Shown here piece by piece: positions 22,432 to 34,103 of a DNA stretch of 64,000 nucleotides (its first letter is position 1; every line of letters begins with the position of its first letter). Source of the DNA: Porpolomopsis calyptriformis (Eukaryota; Basidiomycota; Agaricomycetes; Agaricales; Hygrophoraceae); contig OX621168.1 in assembly GCA_951640195.1 (NCBI GenBank), positions 310,001-374,000 of the forward strand, written 5' to 3'. Under the pieces are notes generated by a model. It was not told the DNA's origin. It did not search any database and saw only the letters and a program-made list of their open reading frames with translations. Both the position numbers and the translations under genes were made by a program.

Positions 22432-24440
22432 ATGTCTTTGCTCCTCGACTGGTTCCAATCCAACGGTGCATTCTTTGACCGTTCCTCAGCTCATTTGGTC
22501 GCTATTCCCGGTCAAGGGCATGGTTTAGTCGCTCTCAAGGGCCTTCTGGTACTGCCCTACCCTTTTACAATCACAATTTATGTATCCTAACAGGTTAGCC
22601 ATAGGAAGGCCATACCTTGTTCTCAATTCCGCGTTCATTGATTTTATCGACGCGCACTTCGACCTTGCCGTCACTCCTGGGCCGGGATGTTTGGAAAAAA
22701 TTTCGGATGGATCAAAGATGGATCGGTTTGATTCTGTGTATGATGTGGGAAGAGGCACAGGGACCATCCTCAAAGTGGTCTGGTTACTTAGGTATGTGGT
22801 TAATTGCATGGGAAGTTGATCCGTTGATTGAACGGTACAGCATCCCTTCCGAGGACATTCGACACCCCCATGTTTTGGAGTGCAGATGACTTGGAGGAGT
22901 TGAAGGGCACTTCAGTAGTAGGTCCGTTCAGACGCGACTCTCCCTTTCCTTTCATTTCTCAGCGATTGTCACTTGCAGAAAAAATCGGGAAAGAGGAGGT
23001 TGAGAAAGATTATTATGAAAGACTACTGCCAGCCATTTCGGTGACTCCGTTGTCAGTATCCGAATTCAAACATTTAATGACATTTCATTTAGACCCGGCC
23101 AGATTTGTTCCCGCCGCATCTGATTGCACAAAATTACACCCTAGAGCAGTACCACATCATGGGAAGCAGAATTCTGTCAAGGAGCTTCAGCGTGAAGAAG
23201 TGGGAAGAAGAGGAAGGCGAGAACGAAGACGAGGGGAAAAGTGGACAGAGCGAAAGCCCAGATGAGAACACCAGCGCGCATAGTGAGATGGACGTAGACG
23301 AGGACATGTCTGCCCACTCGGATGAGCAGGAGGACGAAGATGGATCTGATGTCGCGATGGTCCCGATGGCTGACATGCTCAATGCGCGTTACGGCTCGGA
23401 GAATGTACGCTGAGTGTGTATTGGACATTTCAGCTAATCATGTAAAAGTTCATTGTAGAGGCTAAGGAAAAAGAAAGGCTCACATGAGTCTTTCTTTTTC
23501 CTTAGCCTCTGCAACGAGCTTTATACGATTAGCTGAAATGGCCAAGTCTTTTCTCTGGTTTCTACACCTCAGACTCACACAATCAATGTTCAGGCAAAGT
23601 TATTCCGCGAAGAACATGTTCTCCAAATGATCACTACTAAACCGATCACGGCTGGCGAGCAGATTGTATGGTTCATTGTGCGACCTCTTTAACACAGATC
23701 TCAACTTAGCACGACAGTACAACACATACGGTGATCTACCCAACTCGGAGCTCCTTCGACGGTACGGTCACGTCGATTTGCTTCCTCTTCTTAAAGGAGA
23801 AGGGAACCCGGGTGACGTCATTGAAATTCGAGCTGACATCGCGGTCAACGCCGTGTCTGGTTCGCAGAATGAGTGTGTGGATCAAGAACGTATAGACTGG
23901 TGGTTAGAAGAGGGCGGTGATGAGTGAATCATCTATCTTATCAGTCTTTCGCTCCCAAAGACTGAAGGCTCGAAACAGTGTGTTTGTTCTGGATTGCGAC
24001 TTGGAAATCCCAGACGATTTGATTGGCTTCATCCGCTTGCTCGTACTACCGCAGAATGAGTGGGAGAAAGCCAAGAATAAAGGTAAATTACCGAAACCAA
24101 AACTTGATGCCACAATCCTGGGTATCGTCCGTCAAGTCTTGGAAAAGAGGCTGCAACTGTATCCTACCCAAATGCAGGTACGTAAATTTGATATAATATT
24201 GCACCACCTGCCACAGACTACCTACAGGTAGACGAAGAGCTGCTTAAGGATAGGAACTCGTTATCGTTGAACAAACGACATGCCGTTATCGTGCGACTGG
24301 GGGAGAAAAGGATATTGTGTGATACTCTCGAGGAAGTACAACGATTGTCGGAAGCCCAGGGCAAAGGAGAGGGAAAGAGGAAAGGTGGTGGAGAGTCTGA
24401 CCTTACCCGTTCAATGAAAAAAACCAGAAGCGAAGGCTGA
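22432..24440 (+). CDS. SET-domain protein lysine methyltransferase (SETD6/RKM4-like)
   Basis: The start is MSLLLDWFQSNGAFF followed by GQGHGLVALKGL, the first strand motif of the SET fold. FSIPRSLILSTRTS, YTLEQYHIMGSRILSRSF, VPMADMLNARYGSEN and YNTYGDLPNSELLRRYGHV follow in the order seen in the RuBisCO-LSMT, SETD6 and RKM class. The usual 'D.LNH' AdoMet motif reads DMLNA here. An acidic insert (DEDMSAHSDEQEDEDGSD) sits inside the domain, as in SETD6/RKM4. The C-terminal exons (VFVLDCDLEIPDDL; YPTQMQ; VDEELLKDRNSLSLNKRHAV) form the substrate-binding helical domain. Members monomethylate lysines on ribosomal or other proteins. The intron 23405-23594 is much longer than its neighbours because of a hairpin. 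Confidence 0.85.
23421..23545. repeat. Long inverted repeat (hairpin) inside a SET-gene intron
   Basis: The arms 23421-23477 and 23490-23545 are about 85-90% complementary, with a 21-bp perfect inner core and a 12-nt loop. Outer ends read TTGG..CATTTCAGC and its complement GCTGAAATG..CCAA. The structure makes up most of a 190-nt intron. No clear target-site duplication flanks it. Confidence 0.85.
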
Positions 24441-24512
24441 ATGCAGACTACCGTTGCTGATCTCGCTTACTAAAAACAGACTTGATCACTTTAACACTTT
24501 CAGTTTCTAATC

Positions 24513-26028
24513 ATGACCGACACCTCAAACCACCCCGAAACCCCTGAACAGGACGTTCATGACACCGCTGACACTGCTGACGCTGCTGATCCCGCCCCTA
24601 AGCCTGCGGACAATGTTGAATCATCCACAGTTGCTGAAGCACACACAGAAACCGCGGCTGCGCAGTTGCCAGAATCTCTTGCATCGTCCACCATGACAGC
24701 TGTGGATGATAACGATATCAGAACGCCTTCTCCAACACCACTCACCATGACGGCTGTGGACGATGACGATATCAGAACACCTTCTCCAACTTCACCACCT
24801 CAAACGGTCGACCTTCAATTGGTGTCTTTACATGCGATGTTCCCCGATTTCGATGACGCCGTGCTGTATGTACTTCACCCAGCCTCACCAAATTCCATGT
24901 TAAACTTGCTACCGTTCAGTATATCTGTCCTACAGTCTGCGAGGGGCAATCAGGAGCGTGCTATAGATACCTTGTTGGGCATGAGCGATCCCGATTACAT
25001 TTCGCAGGAGGTGCAATCCCCTCCCCCTGTTCCTGTCAGTCTCTCCCTGCGACTGTGCTGCGGTGGTTATTCCGATGCTGACTCTATATCATCGGACAAC
25101 AGTCACAAACTGACTTGGATGAACAACTGGCAAGGCGGCTGATGCTCGAGGAGCAACAGGAGCATTATGCTGCTCAATCGCAACACCTGGAACCCATCCT
25201 GTACGATGGAGGATACGAACGTTCCACCCGTCAGGAAGGTGGGCCAGACGGAAGAGATACGATGTCTGAATTTCAAGAGCAATTTAGCAGGATTGCCGAA
25301 AGTATGCACACATGACGGTCTGCGACTTTTATCGCTCATCAGCAAACATTTGTAGCGGGTAAGAAGACCATTGGTTCTTTAATATCTAAAGTCAAGGCCA
25401 AAATATCTGAATTTGACCAACCACGGTAGGCTCGACCTTCTTGTCATCATTCCCCTATAATAAGGACCTTCACCAGAACGAGCGGTCAGGGAGCCGAGCC
25501 ACGATGGGGCTCCGAAACAGCCAGTTCCCATCAACAATACGAGCAACATACTCATTCGTCTTACTATGATCCCGACGATCCGGAGGACACAAACCGGCCT
25601 CTTCAGGGCTATGATACGAGCGCGCCATCTGCCAGTACGCCTTTGGTTATCTGAGATATTGCCCTGTGCTAATGGATTAGCAAAATGTTAGGGTATACTT
25701 CATACAAGCCGCGTACAGCATCTTCGAAACCCTTTACCGCAGAGCCTGCTGATACACCTAGTTCCGCGCCGCCTCCAACCTCTGCGACGACGGAAGCCAC
25801 TCATACCTCCCAAACGGGTCCCAGTCAGCCATCTTCTAACATTGACCCTGGTGCGATCACGTCATCACAATTTGTACGCCCCAACGTTGACGACTTCCTC
25901 TTCTGACAGGTAAAATTGGATTGCTTCCCAAACGTCCGGTCTCACTTTTGCAACCCTTGCCACGCAAAGCGAGCGAGGACGAAGAACTGGAATACGCCGA
26001 AAATCCGTTTGAGGAGGGAGATAACTAG
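24513..26028 (+). CDS. CUE-domain ubiquitin-binding protein (Cue5-like)
   Basis: The N-terminus is acidic and Ala/Thr/Pro-rich. The CUE domain follows: VDLQLVSLHAMFPDFDDAVL, an intron near 24868-24936, then QSARGNQERAIDTLLGMSD. The MFP and terminal LL motifs that contact ubiquitin are both present. Further exons give QLDEQLARRLMLEEQQEHYA, a helical stretch (SKVKAKISEF), disordered regions, and the tail EYAENPFEEGDN before the stop. In yeast, Cue5 links ubiquitinated cargo to Atg8 for autophagy; that role is inferred only from overall architecture. The N-terminal region carries an 18-residue tandem duplication. The start codon is 72 bp after the SET gene stop. Confidence 0.82.
24689..24798 (+). 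repeat. 54-bp tandem duplication in the CUE-protein gene
   Basis: Two adjacent copies encode TMTAVDDNDIRTPSPTPL and TMTAVDDDDIRTPSPTSP, 18 codons apart with a few substitutions. Each copy carries a TPSPT motif of proline-directed phosphosite type. Confidence 0.85.
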
Positions 26029-26125
26029 TTGGACGGTTTCTTATCGTATTGTGCTTCTTAATGATTGTAGTATGTACTTTGTCTTAGTTTGAGATAAATG
26101 TTTGAAATAATGTGTGTAGATTCGT

Positions 26126-27143
26126 TTATTGCATGTGTATCAATGGTGACGCGACTGCTGCGGCTGGCAATTGCGCTGCTGTAAATTCACTTGCATGACC
26201 GATTATAAGTAGCCCCACTATATGGAAGATTAAACCGGTTAGTGAGGATTTCGATGCGAACGAGGTGGGAGACAGACCGATCAATCCAAAGAGACCCATT
26301 ATACTTCCAAACACCTCAACGACAAGGATTTTAACGAACAAGTTGGGATCCGCAGCGTCCGCTAGGGCGGCTGTTGAGCCAGCGATGCCAACTGAGACAC
26401 CGCAAAGCAGATTGCATACACCAACCGTGATTCCGCCCCAGAAGAGCGCGAATCCTGGGCAGCGAAGAAAACTTGAGGATGTAAAGGTAGGATGCAAAAG
26501 AGTGTAATGCACCTGTAAAATAGTTCTCGTTCGTATAGAGAAGATTTTCTGGCACGTCTGTCAACTTTGCAGAATAGACGATGCCTATAATCTGATGCAT
26601 AAGAGTTTAGGTACATAGGAAACCAAGAGGAGGAAAGGGTTAGCTACCACTCCGTAAATGGCGACGACTTCACAAAAAATGATGCTAGAGGCGGGGTGAG
26701 AAGTAGTTCAGCTTAATGGGATGGGTGAGGATACACACCTGATCAAATTCTTGGTTGTTATTCGTGGAGTTCTGACGCCTCCTCCGAGAATTGAGGCTCC
26801 CGTAACAAATATCCCCCTGGAATAAGCAGTTGGCGAAATTCGTGGATATGTAACGCGACCTCTGCGCAAACAAAAGGAATCCGTACCATCCTGCACCTAA
26901 TACACTCAGACCTATGCACAATCCGATACCCACAGATCCCCATGCGTAGGGACTTGATTCTTCCAAGAACCTGCCGACATTGAAGGCCTCACCAGAGCCT
27001 AAGGCAAGAGTGTTTGAAACCCAAATTTTTTGTTGTTATCAGTCCGTGAATACGGACGTACCTGTGAAGAGAAGATAGAGAGCGATTACAACGACCAGGA
27101 ACGAGGGCAGGCCGAGGGTATAATATTTTGTGTAGTAGCCCAT
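26126..27143 (-). CDS. VMA16: V-type ATPase proteolipid subunit c''
   Basis: The first exon is [20 protein letters not shown] with a membrane segment ending LYLLFTG. It is followed by [70 protein letters not shown] and IVYSAKL. Next are [20 protein letters not shown] and [20 protein letters not shown], joined to VGLLIIG. Both halves of the proteolipid repeat are complete. The proton-carrying glutamate of c'' is in FCEVVAIYG, with a second glutamate in VEVFGS. The extra N-terminal helix distinguishes c'' from c. It rotates in the Vo ring and pumps protons into vacuoles and Golgi. The frame-shifted pieces unite only with GT-AG introns, one of which splits AGW from GIF. Confidence 0.93.
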
Positions 27144-27199
27144 GAACGGTGGTGTGAATCTGGTTTCCAATTCAACTCAGCACCGCGTACTCCTCCGCG
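27144..27199. promoter_or_regulatory. 56-bp divergent promoter gap, VMA16 and Arl3-like gene
   Basis: The start codons at 27143 (minus) and 27200 (plus) leave 56 bp for both 5' leaders, so the two genes must share or overlap promoter sequence. Confidence 0.6.
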
Positions 27200-28183
27200 A
27201 TGTATCATTTACTCAAAGGCTTGCACGAATTTCTGACGAGGTGAGCCACAAGCTAGCGGACCGCGAGTTCTTTCTAACAGAAACAATGCCAGGAAGGAAG
27301 AATTCTCAATCATTATCATCGGCTTGGATGGAGCTGGCAAGACCGTGCGTGTTGCTTTCTTTCGGGAATGATGCCATTTGAGCGTTAGCCAACAGACTCT
27401 GCTCGAGCAGATAAAGACGCTATATAACGATACACCTGGCCTTTCGCCAGACAAGATAGGGCCTACCATTGGCCAAAACAGTACGACGCTCACTTGCCTT
27501 TCCACTCGGTTTCTAACTCTTCGTCAAGTGGGAAAGATCACTCTACCATCTACCATTCTCCAATTCTGGGACCTAGGTGGGCAGAGAGGAATTCGAAACA
27601 TATGGCCAAAGTACTATGACGATTGTCACGCCGTCGCATATGTCATCGACGCCCAGGACCGTGAAAGGCTCAGCGAGGGCTGGGAGGTTTTCGGTGCGCA
27701 ACTCCCTTCTTTGCAAGGTCTCGTACCCGATCTGATGTTGTGCAAGTACCCTAAGATTCTGTATTTTCTGCACCTCAAATCCTTGGAATACCGCTATTGC
27801 TGCTTGCAAACAAACAAGACAGCCAAGACAGCCTGTCCGTTGAGGAAATCAGGCATGACTACGAGGAGTGGCAGCAGCGTAAACTGGAGAGCTCGCGAAG
27901 GGGAGTGAATAATGATGCGCCGTCCCATAGGGAACGGATTGCGAGTTTAAACGTAATGGGTATTTCTGCGCTGGAGGGGTATTTATTCAAACATTCGAGC
28001 TTTGCCTTTCATAATGTTGACCGGCGTGTGTAGGACTGGTGTTCGTGCCGCCGTTGACTGGCTTTTCATCCGAGTCCAAAACAGTAGAAGGTATGTAACT
28101 ATTTTTTCCCTACCCAATTTGACATGACATTGTCCACCAGTTGGCAAGAGAAGGAAAACAGTTTAAGCCGTGCCGATTCATAA
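27200..28183 (+). CDS. ARF-related small GTPase (ARFRP1/Arl3-like)
   Basis: The start is MYHLLKGLHEFLTR, spliced to KEEFSIIIIGLDGAGKT (P-loop). TLLEQIKTLYNDT, IGPTIGQNVGKI (switch I), WDLGGQRGIRNIWPKYY (switch II), YVIDAQDRERL, LLANKQDS (the NKxD base-recognition motif) and ISALEG/TGVRAAVDWLF follow. Like Arl3/ARFRP1 it has Tyr, not Gly, after the initiator Met. That group is targeted to the trans-Golgi by N-acetylation rather than myristoylation (established for Arl3/ARFRP1). The last small exon and the stop at 28183 are the least certain part. It shares a 56-bp divergent gap with VMA16. Confidence 0.88.
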
Positions 28184-28205
28184 CGTCGATAAGGGTATAA
28201 AGGAA

Positions 28206-29640
28206 TCAGGGCCACTGTTCACGATAACGCAATGCCAATCTGGCAACACCAATCGCTAGAAATAGTAGGAGAAGTGGCCTACCGAATATTTTACCCAAAT
28301 CACGGCCAATTGTTAGATAATGCGATACACCATGAGCAACTCTGTATTTTTTGACTTTGTCAATCCACATTGTTACTTTGAAAAAACTGATTCTTACTTG
28401 AACAAAGCATTACGCCGATCATCGATCATTTTGTAAACACCCAGTTTGAACTCTTGTTGCCCAACCCTGAAGACAGGCCCATCGTCAGGCAACAGCCAAG
28501 CAGAACCATTAGTTTCCGCGTTGATGTCTGTAGCAGCGAAGAAGATCGCCCCTGCAATACGTGTCACGGGTGTTCGAGGTATCCCGCTTAATAAAACCTT
28601 TGCCGGAAGAGGCACTATCCCCGTATCTAAACGAGACCGTTTTAATAAATCTATTCGGATACAACATGGAATGAAACAAACCTGCAAAAAAGGGATGTAT
28701 AGAGGCCATCCTGATGCCTTCCAACTCGAACCCACGATATAAAGACCGCATCATACCAAGAACGGCGTGTTTGGAAACAGAGTACATGACTCCCTTTGGA
28801 AGTCCTTGCCAGGATGCTAGTATGACAAGGTCAGTAAATCTTGGAAAAAAGGAAACTTCTGACATACCGATAGATCCGAGAAGAACTATGGACTTGAGTG
28901 ATCCTTCAATGTATCCCGATTTGAGATAATGAAGGGCCAAGTGACAAGCTTATTAGAAATGCGAACAATGAGCAGGATGTTCCCGATAACATGTCACGAG
29001 GACATACTGTACAAGACGCCCATCAAGTTGACTTCTAGGGTCGTTAACTGTGGCTTGGTGGGTCGCCCAGATTTATCAAAAATGAGTGTCGCAAATGAAC
29101 CTATTTCTCCTACGCCAGCATTTGCCACCTGTATAGCAACCAGGATATTAACGAAAATCGGAATAACGGAGTATGAGAGCTGACCACAATGTCAACCGCA
29201 CCGAACTTTGACATAGTCAGCTCGAACATTGTGACTTGGTCCTCCCAAATGGACACGTCACAGCGGATGAATATGGCCTCTCTAGAATTGGCTTTGTAAC
29301 CTGTCCCCATCTCTGAGATATAATACTCACCCTCCTGCTTTGATGATTTCTGCGACAGTCCGTTCCCCCCCTACCGCGTTTATGTCACCGATGACAACCT
29401 TGGCTCTGTAATCACATACATCAGAAAGCCTGTATGGTATCTGAGACATACTTACCCCCGTTTTGCAAATTGGAGAGCTGTCTCTTTACCAATTCCATTT
29501 GCAGCACCTACAGTAGACAGCTGTTTAGCTCAAGAGAAGCAATCATGGCTAATGGAAGTAGGAATACCTGTTATGATCGCAACTTTATTCTTGACTCTAT
29601 CAGCGAAAGTGTAAAGCTGATCGTCTGGTATAGCGGCCAT
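28206..29640 (-). CDS. Short-chain dehydrogenase/reductase with C-terminal membrane segment
   Basis: The start is MAAIPDDQLYTFADRVKNKV, then AIITG, an intron, and GAANGIGKETALQFAKRG, giving the TGxxxGxG dinucleotide site. CDVSIWEDQ, the NAG region, EVNLMGVLYS and the catalytic YSVSK with upstream LGSIASWQGLP follow, so the Ser/Tyr/Lys triad is intact. The last splice (AA|GTAAGA to ATACAG|A) gives a tail with a hydrophobic helix (GRPLLLLFLAIGVARLAL) and ends REQWP. It resembles 15-hydroxyprostaglandin-dehydrogenase-like SDRs; the substrate cannot be inferred. It is convergent with the Arl3-like gene, with 22 bp between stops, and divergent from the CLC gene. Confidence 0.86.
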
Positions 29641-29801
29641 GACCGTCGAAATTCTGCGTTCAAGGGTGAGAAAAAATGGCGCAGACCTGCGTTTAACAAG
29701 CCCAATTACTGCCCGAGGTGTCTGAGAGCCCAAATGAAGACATTTCTTAATGAGGCATTATTGATCAGAGTAGCACTTTTCCCACGGTCTTAGGCTTCCG
29801 C

Positions 29802-32800
29802 ATGGCGGCAGCACCCACCGACTCCGAGCATGAACTTGAAAACTCAGTAAACGTCAGGCAACTTGACGAAGATGAGCTCGAGGAACTTCGGTGTGTTGTA
29901 TTTGTATGACTGCAATGTCTTCTGATGTCGGTAAATTTAGCAGCTACGAAGATTTCAGAACTATAGGTGACAGCCATACAGGGGATACAAAGAACCCCTC
30001 TTGCTGATTATTGTGATAAGACTGGGTACAGGACTCTATTCTAGAGCGGAATAGACGGTTGAGGAATGCAAGCACACTCCGCGCACCGCGCCGCGGTCCT
30101 CATGGTGAACTTACGCTCTCTTGGGTATGGTCGCAGTTTAGGAACGCCATGACGGCTGGACAAACGTGGTTTGTAGTCAGCCTTGTAGGCGAGTGGAAGA
30201 TGTCCTTCTGCATCCTTCGACGCGACCCTTACTTTCAATTGAATTTCAGGCGTTTGCATAGGACTGAACGCTGCTATGATTTCAATCGTCACGGAATGGC
30301 TATCTACCATTAAGATGGGATACTGCTCCGACGGGTGGTGGTTGAGTCAGCAATTCTGTTGCTGGGAAATTGAAGGAGACGATATCGATTTATGTCCATC
30401 CTGGCATCCATGGAGCACGTTCACTGTAGTGCGGTGGCTTAGTTATGTTTTGTTTGCGGTACGCTTCGTCATACTCCTCTTTTCAAAGTTATTGACGCAT
30501 TCGAATCTGTAGACCCTCTTTTCTTTCGTGGCCGCTTATCTAGTCCGCTCTATGGCAAAATACGCCGCCGGTTCAGGAATTCCTGAGATCAAATGTATTC
30601 TGGCTGGGTTTATCATGAAAGGATTTCTCGGTTTTGCCACATTTGTCATTAAAAGTATTACATTGGTAAGCTCAAGATATGTTACACTTCTGCCGTATGG
30701 TTGAACAATCCCAGCCGTTAGTGATAGCTTCGGGCCTGTCGGTTGGAAAGGAGGGCCCGTCTGTGCATGTAGCGTGTTGTATCGGATTTCTGGTTGCAAG
30801 TCTTTTTGGCAAGTTTTCTCGTAGCCAAGGTAGGTGATGTTTCTCCATTGTCGTCTTCATCGTTTCAACACATTCACCGAAGGAAAGATGAGAGATGTTG
30901 TAACAGCAGCTAGCGCCGCCGGTGTTGGGGTGGCATTCGGCTCACCCATTGGCGGTGTCTTGTTCTCTATCGAGGTACCTCTGATTATCATCCCGTCAAC
31001 CTCCCCATCATCAACTTGAGTTCTCCTAGGAAATGAGCCACACCCCTAGTATTAAAACCATGTGGCGAAGTTTTTTTTGTGCTCTGATGGCCACTATGAC
31101 CCTAGCCGTTCGTGTGGTTCCAGCTCCCCCGCTTGGCCATCTGATTAATCCATAATTCAGGCTATGAACCCCTTCCGGACGGGGAAATTAGTATTGTTCC
31201 AAGTTACTTATGACCGGGATTGGCATTTTTTCGAAATCCTATTTTTTATTATTTTGGGGGTATTTGGAGTGTGTCACATCGCATCCCAACCTTGGAGTCG
31301 GCTGACATTTGGCCATTCATGACAGGGTCTATATGGCGCTTTCTTTGTCAAATTCAACTTACAGGTAGCCGCTTTCCGCAGGAAGTACCTCGCCAACTAT
31401 GGAGTGGCAGAAGCCGTCACGTTGGCATGCTTGACTGCGATGATTGGATACTTTAATATCTTCATTCGGATTGATATGACTGAATGCATGGCCATTCTAT
31501 TTCGTGAATGCGAAGGGGGTGGGGACTTCGATGGCCTCTGCCAGTCCGTTTTCCTCTCTTTTCTGCAATCTTTCTTTCTCAAACGTTGGTGATAGATCTT
31601 CGGTGCAATGGCGCATGGTAAATTCTCTATTGCTGGCAACAGTCATCCGCATGGGTTTGGTCGTTGTTTCCTATGGATGCAAGGTACCTGCAGGTATCTT
31701 CATTCCGTCAATGGCTATTGGGGCGACATTTGGTCGGATGGTAGGTATCGTAGTCAAGGCAGCATACCGGTGGGTGCAAGCATTCTATTTTGGAATCATT
31801 CCGATGACCATGCCATGTAGAGCGTATCCACAGTCCGGAATGTTTGCCGTTTGCGTTCCCGATGAACCATGTATCACTCCGGGGACATACGCCTTTCTCG
31901 GCGCTGCAGCAGCACTGAGGTCAGTGGACACTTTCTAGGGTGAGAAGTTTCCTCACAAGTAGTTTGGATCAGCGGCGTCATGAGACTTACCGTTACCGTC
32001 GTTGTTATCATGTTTGAACTGACCGGAGCCTTGACATACATTTTACCAACGATGGTAAGTCGGACCGAATGCCTCTTGCAACACGACTTGAACTACCTTT
32101 CCTCAAGATTGTCGTTCTCGTTTCCAAGGCCGTTGGTGATTTCTTTGGAACCGACGGAATCGCCGACGAAATGATTCGCTTCAATGGCTTCCCGTTTTTG
32201 GAAAAGGACGACCACGCATTCGATGTCTCCGGTACGTTACTCGTAAGCTGGCAGCCTCTTGTCCCAAGCTCACTTGCCCGTCAGTGTCGAGTGTCATGAG
32301 AAAGGATTTACACACGCTATGTGTTTCTGGCATGAGTGTTCGAGAAGTTGGTGAGCAAGACTGTCATCTTTGACCATGCATTGTTTGACAGTGGATACGA
32401 AGAGTCGACCTTGGCTGGCACGAAAGTCAACGGATTTCCAATCATTGCTTCGGACAACACCCGAACTCTAATGGGCTACATTGGCAGAACAGAGTTGAGA
32501 TACGTCTTAGGTAACGACTTGACTGGTTTGGCTATCCCAACAAGCTGACTTGCTTTTAGAGAAAGCTAAAAGGGCACCGAATATGAACGCAGATACGCCA
32601 TGTTCATTTGCACCCGAAGCAATGGATCGCGATGACCCTGGCTTCCCCGGCCTCGAGGCTGGGCCCATTTTGAGTGAGGATGACGGACCTTCTACCGCAT
32701 TTCTTGAGAGTACGACATCGGGCAACGAACTCGGGTTTGGGCCTTGGGTAAATCAGGTATCATTTGACCGAATATTTCCGCTTTCATTTAAGCTCAAGTC

Positions 32801-33138
32801 CCGCCCGATAATTTAGACCCCATTCATTGTGTCTCCCCATCTGCCATTGGAGATAGTCATGCAGCTGTTCAAGAGAATGGGGTTAGTTTTCGAGCATGGT
32901 TCATGATTCAAATAGCTTATTTGACCATCACAGACCCCGTGTAATCCTGGTGGAAGATCACGGGGCCCTTGCTGGACTGGTAACGGTGAAGGATGTTTTA
33001 CGATTTACTGCGATGCACAAGAGCGAGCCCTCCTGGATGGAGTGTGGTGGGCTTGACGAGGTACTGGAGGAGGTCTTGAAATGGGGATCCGGCATTGCGA
33101 ACCGTGCCCTTTCGTGGAATCAGAGTCGCACGAGATAG
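29802..33138 (+). CDS. CLC-family chloride channel or Cl-/H+ exchanger
   Basis: A multi-exon gene with every CLC signature. [13 protein letters not shown] carries the selectivity serine. GKEGPSVH contains the gating glutamate. [13 protein letters not shown] carries the internal proton glutamate. [16 protein letters not shown] and [20 protein letters not shown], with [12 protein letters not shown], complete the pore. Two CBS regions follow (near 32.1-32.5 and 32.8-33.1 kb, [20 protein letters not shown]). Both glutamates imply a 2Cl-/H+ exchanger of the CLC-3/4/5 and Gef1 type in Golgi or endosomal membranes; this is family inference. The N-terminus [20 protein letters not shown] is acidic and cytosolic. 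It may support vacuolar or endosomal acidification together with the V-ATPase. Confidence 0.93.
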
Positions 33139-33294
33139 AATTTATCACGGAGATTTAAGATTAATTTATTTGACTTTACGAAAAATTTTTCACTCTTCGG
33201 TAAGTTCCAGATGACATCACAGGCTTTGTCTTTTCCCTACAAGATCGAAGCTGTCCGAGTCAGGCCTCAGTGCAAGCTGCCCTGACCTTTCATC

Positions 33295-33557
33295 ATGATG
33301 GGTTCCAGTCTACGTAATTACTCTCAAGAGCTCTCCGACCATACCATGAGGCAGTGGAACGAAGCGCGCTTGGTGGCACAAGAGTGCAACGCTCCCGAGG
33401 GTCCAAGGAAACCAAAGAAAGACAAAAAGAAAGTAAGTGTAGATCAAACACTCTACTCATTGCGTAAAAACTCATTCACCCCTCCAAGGAGGACGATACA
33501 TTGCGATCAGATGAGCAGGGTGGAAAAGTCCCTCAGAATCAAGAAGTCACGTTGTGA
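33295..33557 (+). CDS. Small hypothetical protein, two exons
   Basis: MMGSSLRNYSQELSDHTMRQ opens a frame that ends in a lysine-rich run (RKPKKDKKK). A consensus donor GTAAGT at 33433 and an acceptor CCAAG near 33488 link it in frame to EDDTLRSDEQGGKVPQNQEV, then TL and stop, for about 70 residues with a basic centre and an acidic tail. I recognise no family. The clean splice signals make it a reasonable but unproven gene. Confidence 0.4.
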
Positions 33558-34103
33558 TAATACCCTGTAAAATCTTGTAAGTTATTAATCCTCCCCCTCC
33601 ACAGTCCACCTGTAACACCCCGTTCAGGCTACTATATTCACCTGTCCCCGTGTTCACTGCAGTGCAGACCACTCTTACCTCTACCGTATCCTTGCTGGTG
33701 TGATCGTTGAGGCTTGTTTGTGTTATCTCGGCCGTTCCGTTCATCGTATCGTTGAAGTGGAATTTTCACAACGTCGCACAACCCTCATCCAAAACTCAAG
33801 AAAGGACCCTCGGTTTACTCCACAGCATGCATCATGACGCAGAATGTATGCTCCGTGGCGATCCGATCCCCCCCCGATCTTATCATGACGTCACCAGTAC
33901 AAAGATCAAAGATCAAACATTGCGATTTTAGTCCTTGCGAGAGAAAAACAAACGATCGTCTACGCCGTTCTTTATCAATGTCACAAAAGGGTAGTTTAGC
34001 AGACGGGGTCAGCAGAGAAATGTTGGCGGGCCGGGGACGGAATGACCCTAAACGAAGCATGCCTTTTTGCCTCGTTGGTTCGATCGACTCGATTTAGCTC
34101 CGT
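33558..34103. other. Spacer before TSR1 3' end
   Basis: About 550 bp with only short frames. It contains a TGACGTCA-like palindrome near 33882 (ATGACGTCAC). No gene is supported. Confidence 0.4.

Noticed and set aside
23421..23545. Calling the intron hairpin a complete MITE
   Set aside because: I could not find a convincing target-site duplication or a second copy in the window, so it is only listed as an inverted repeat.
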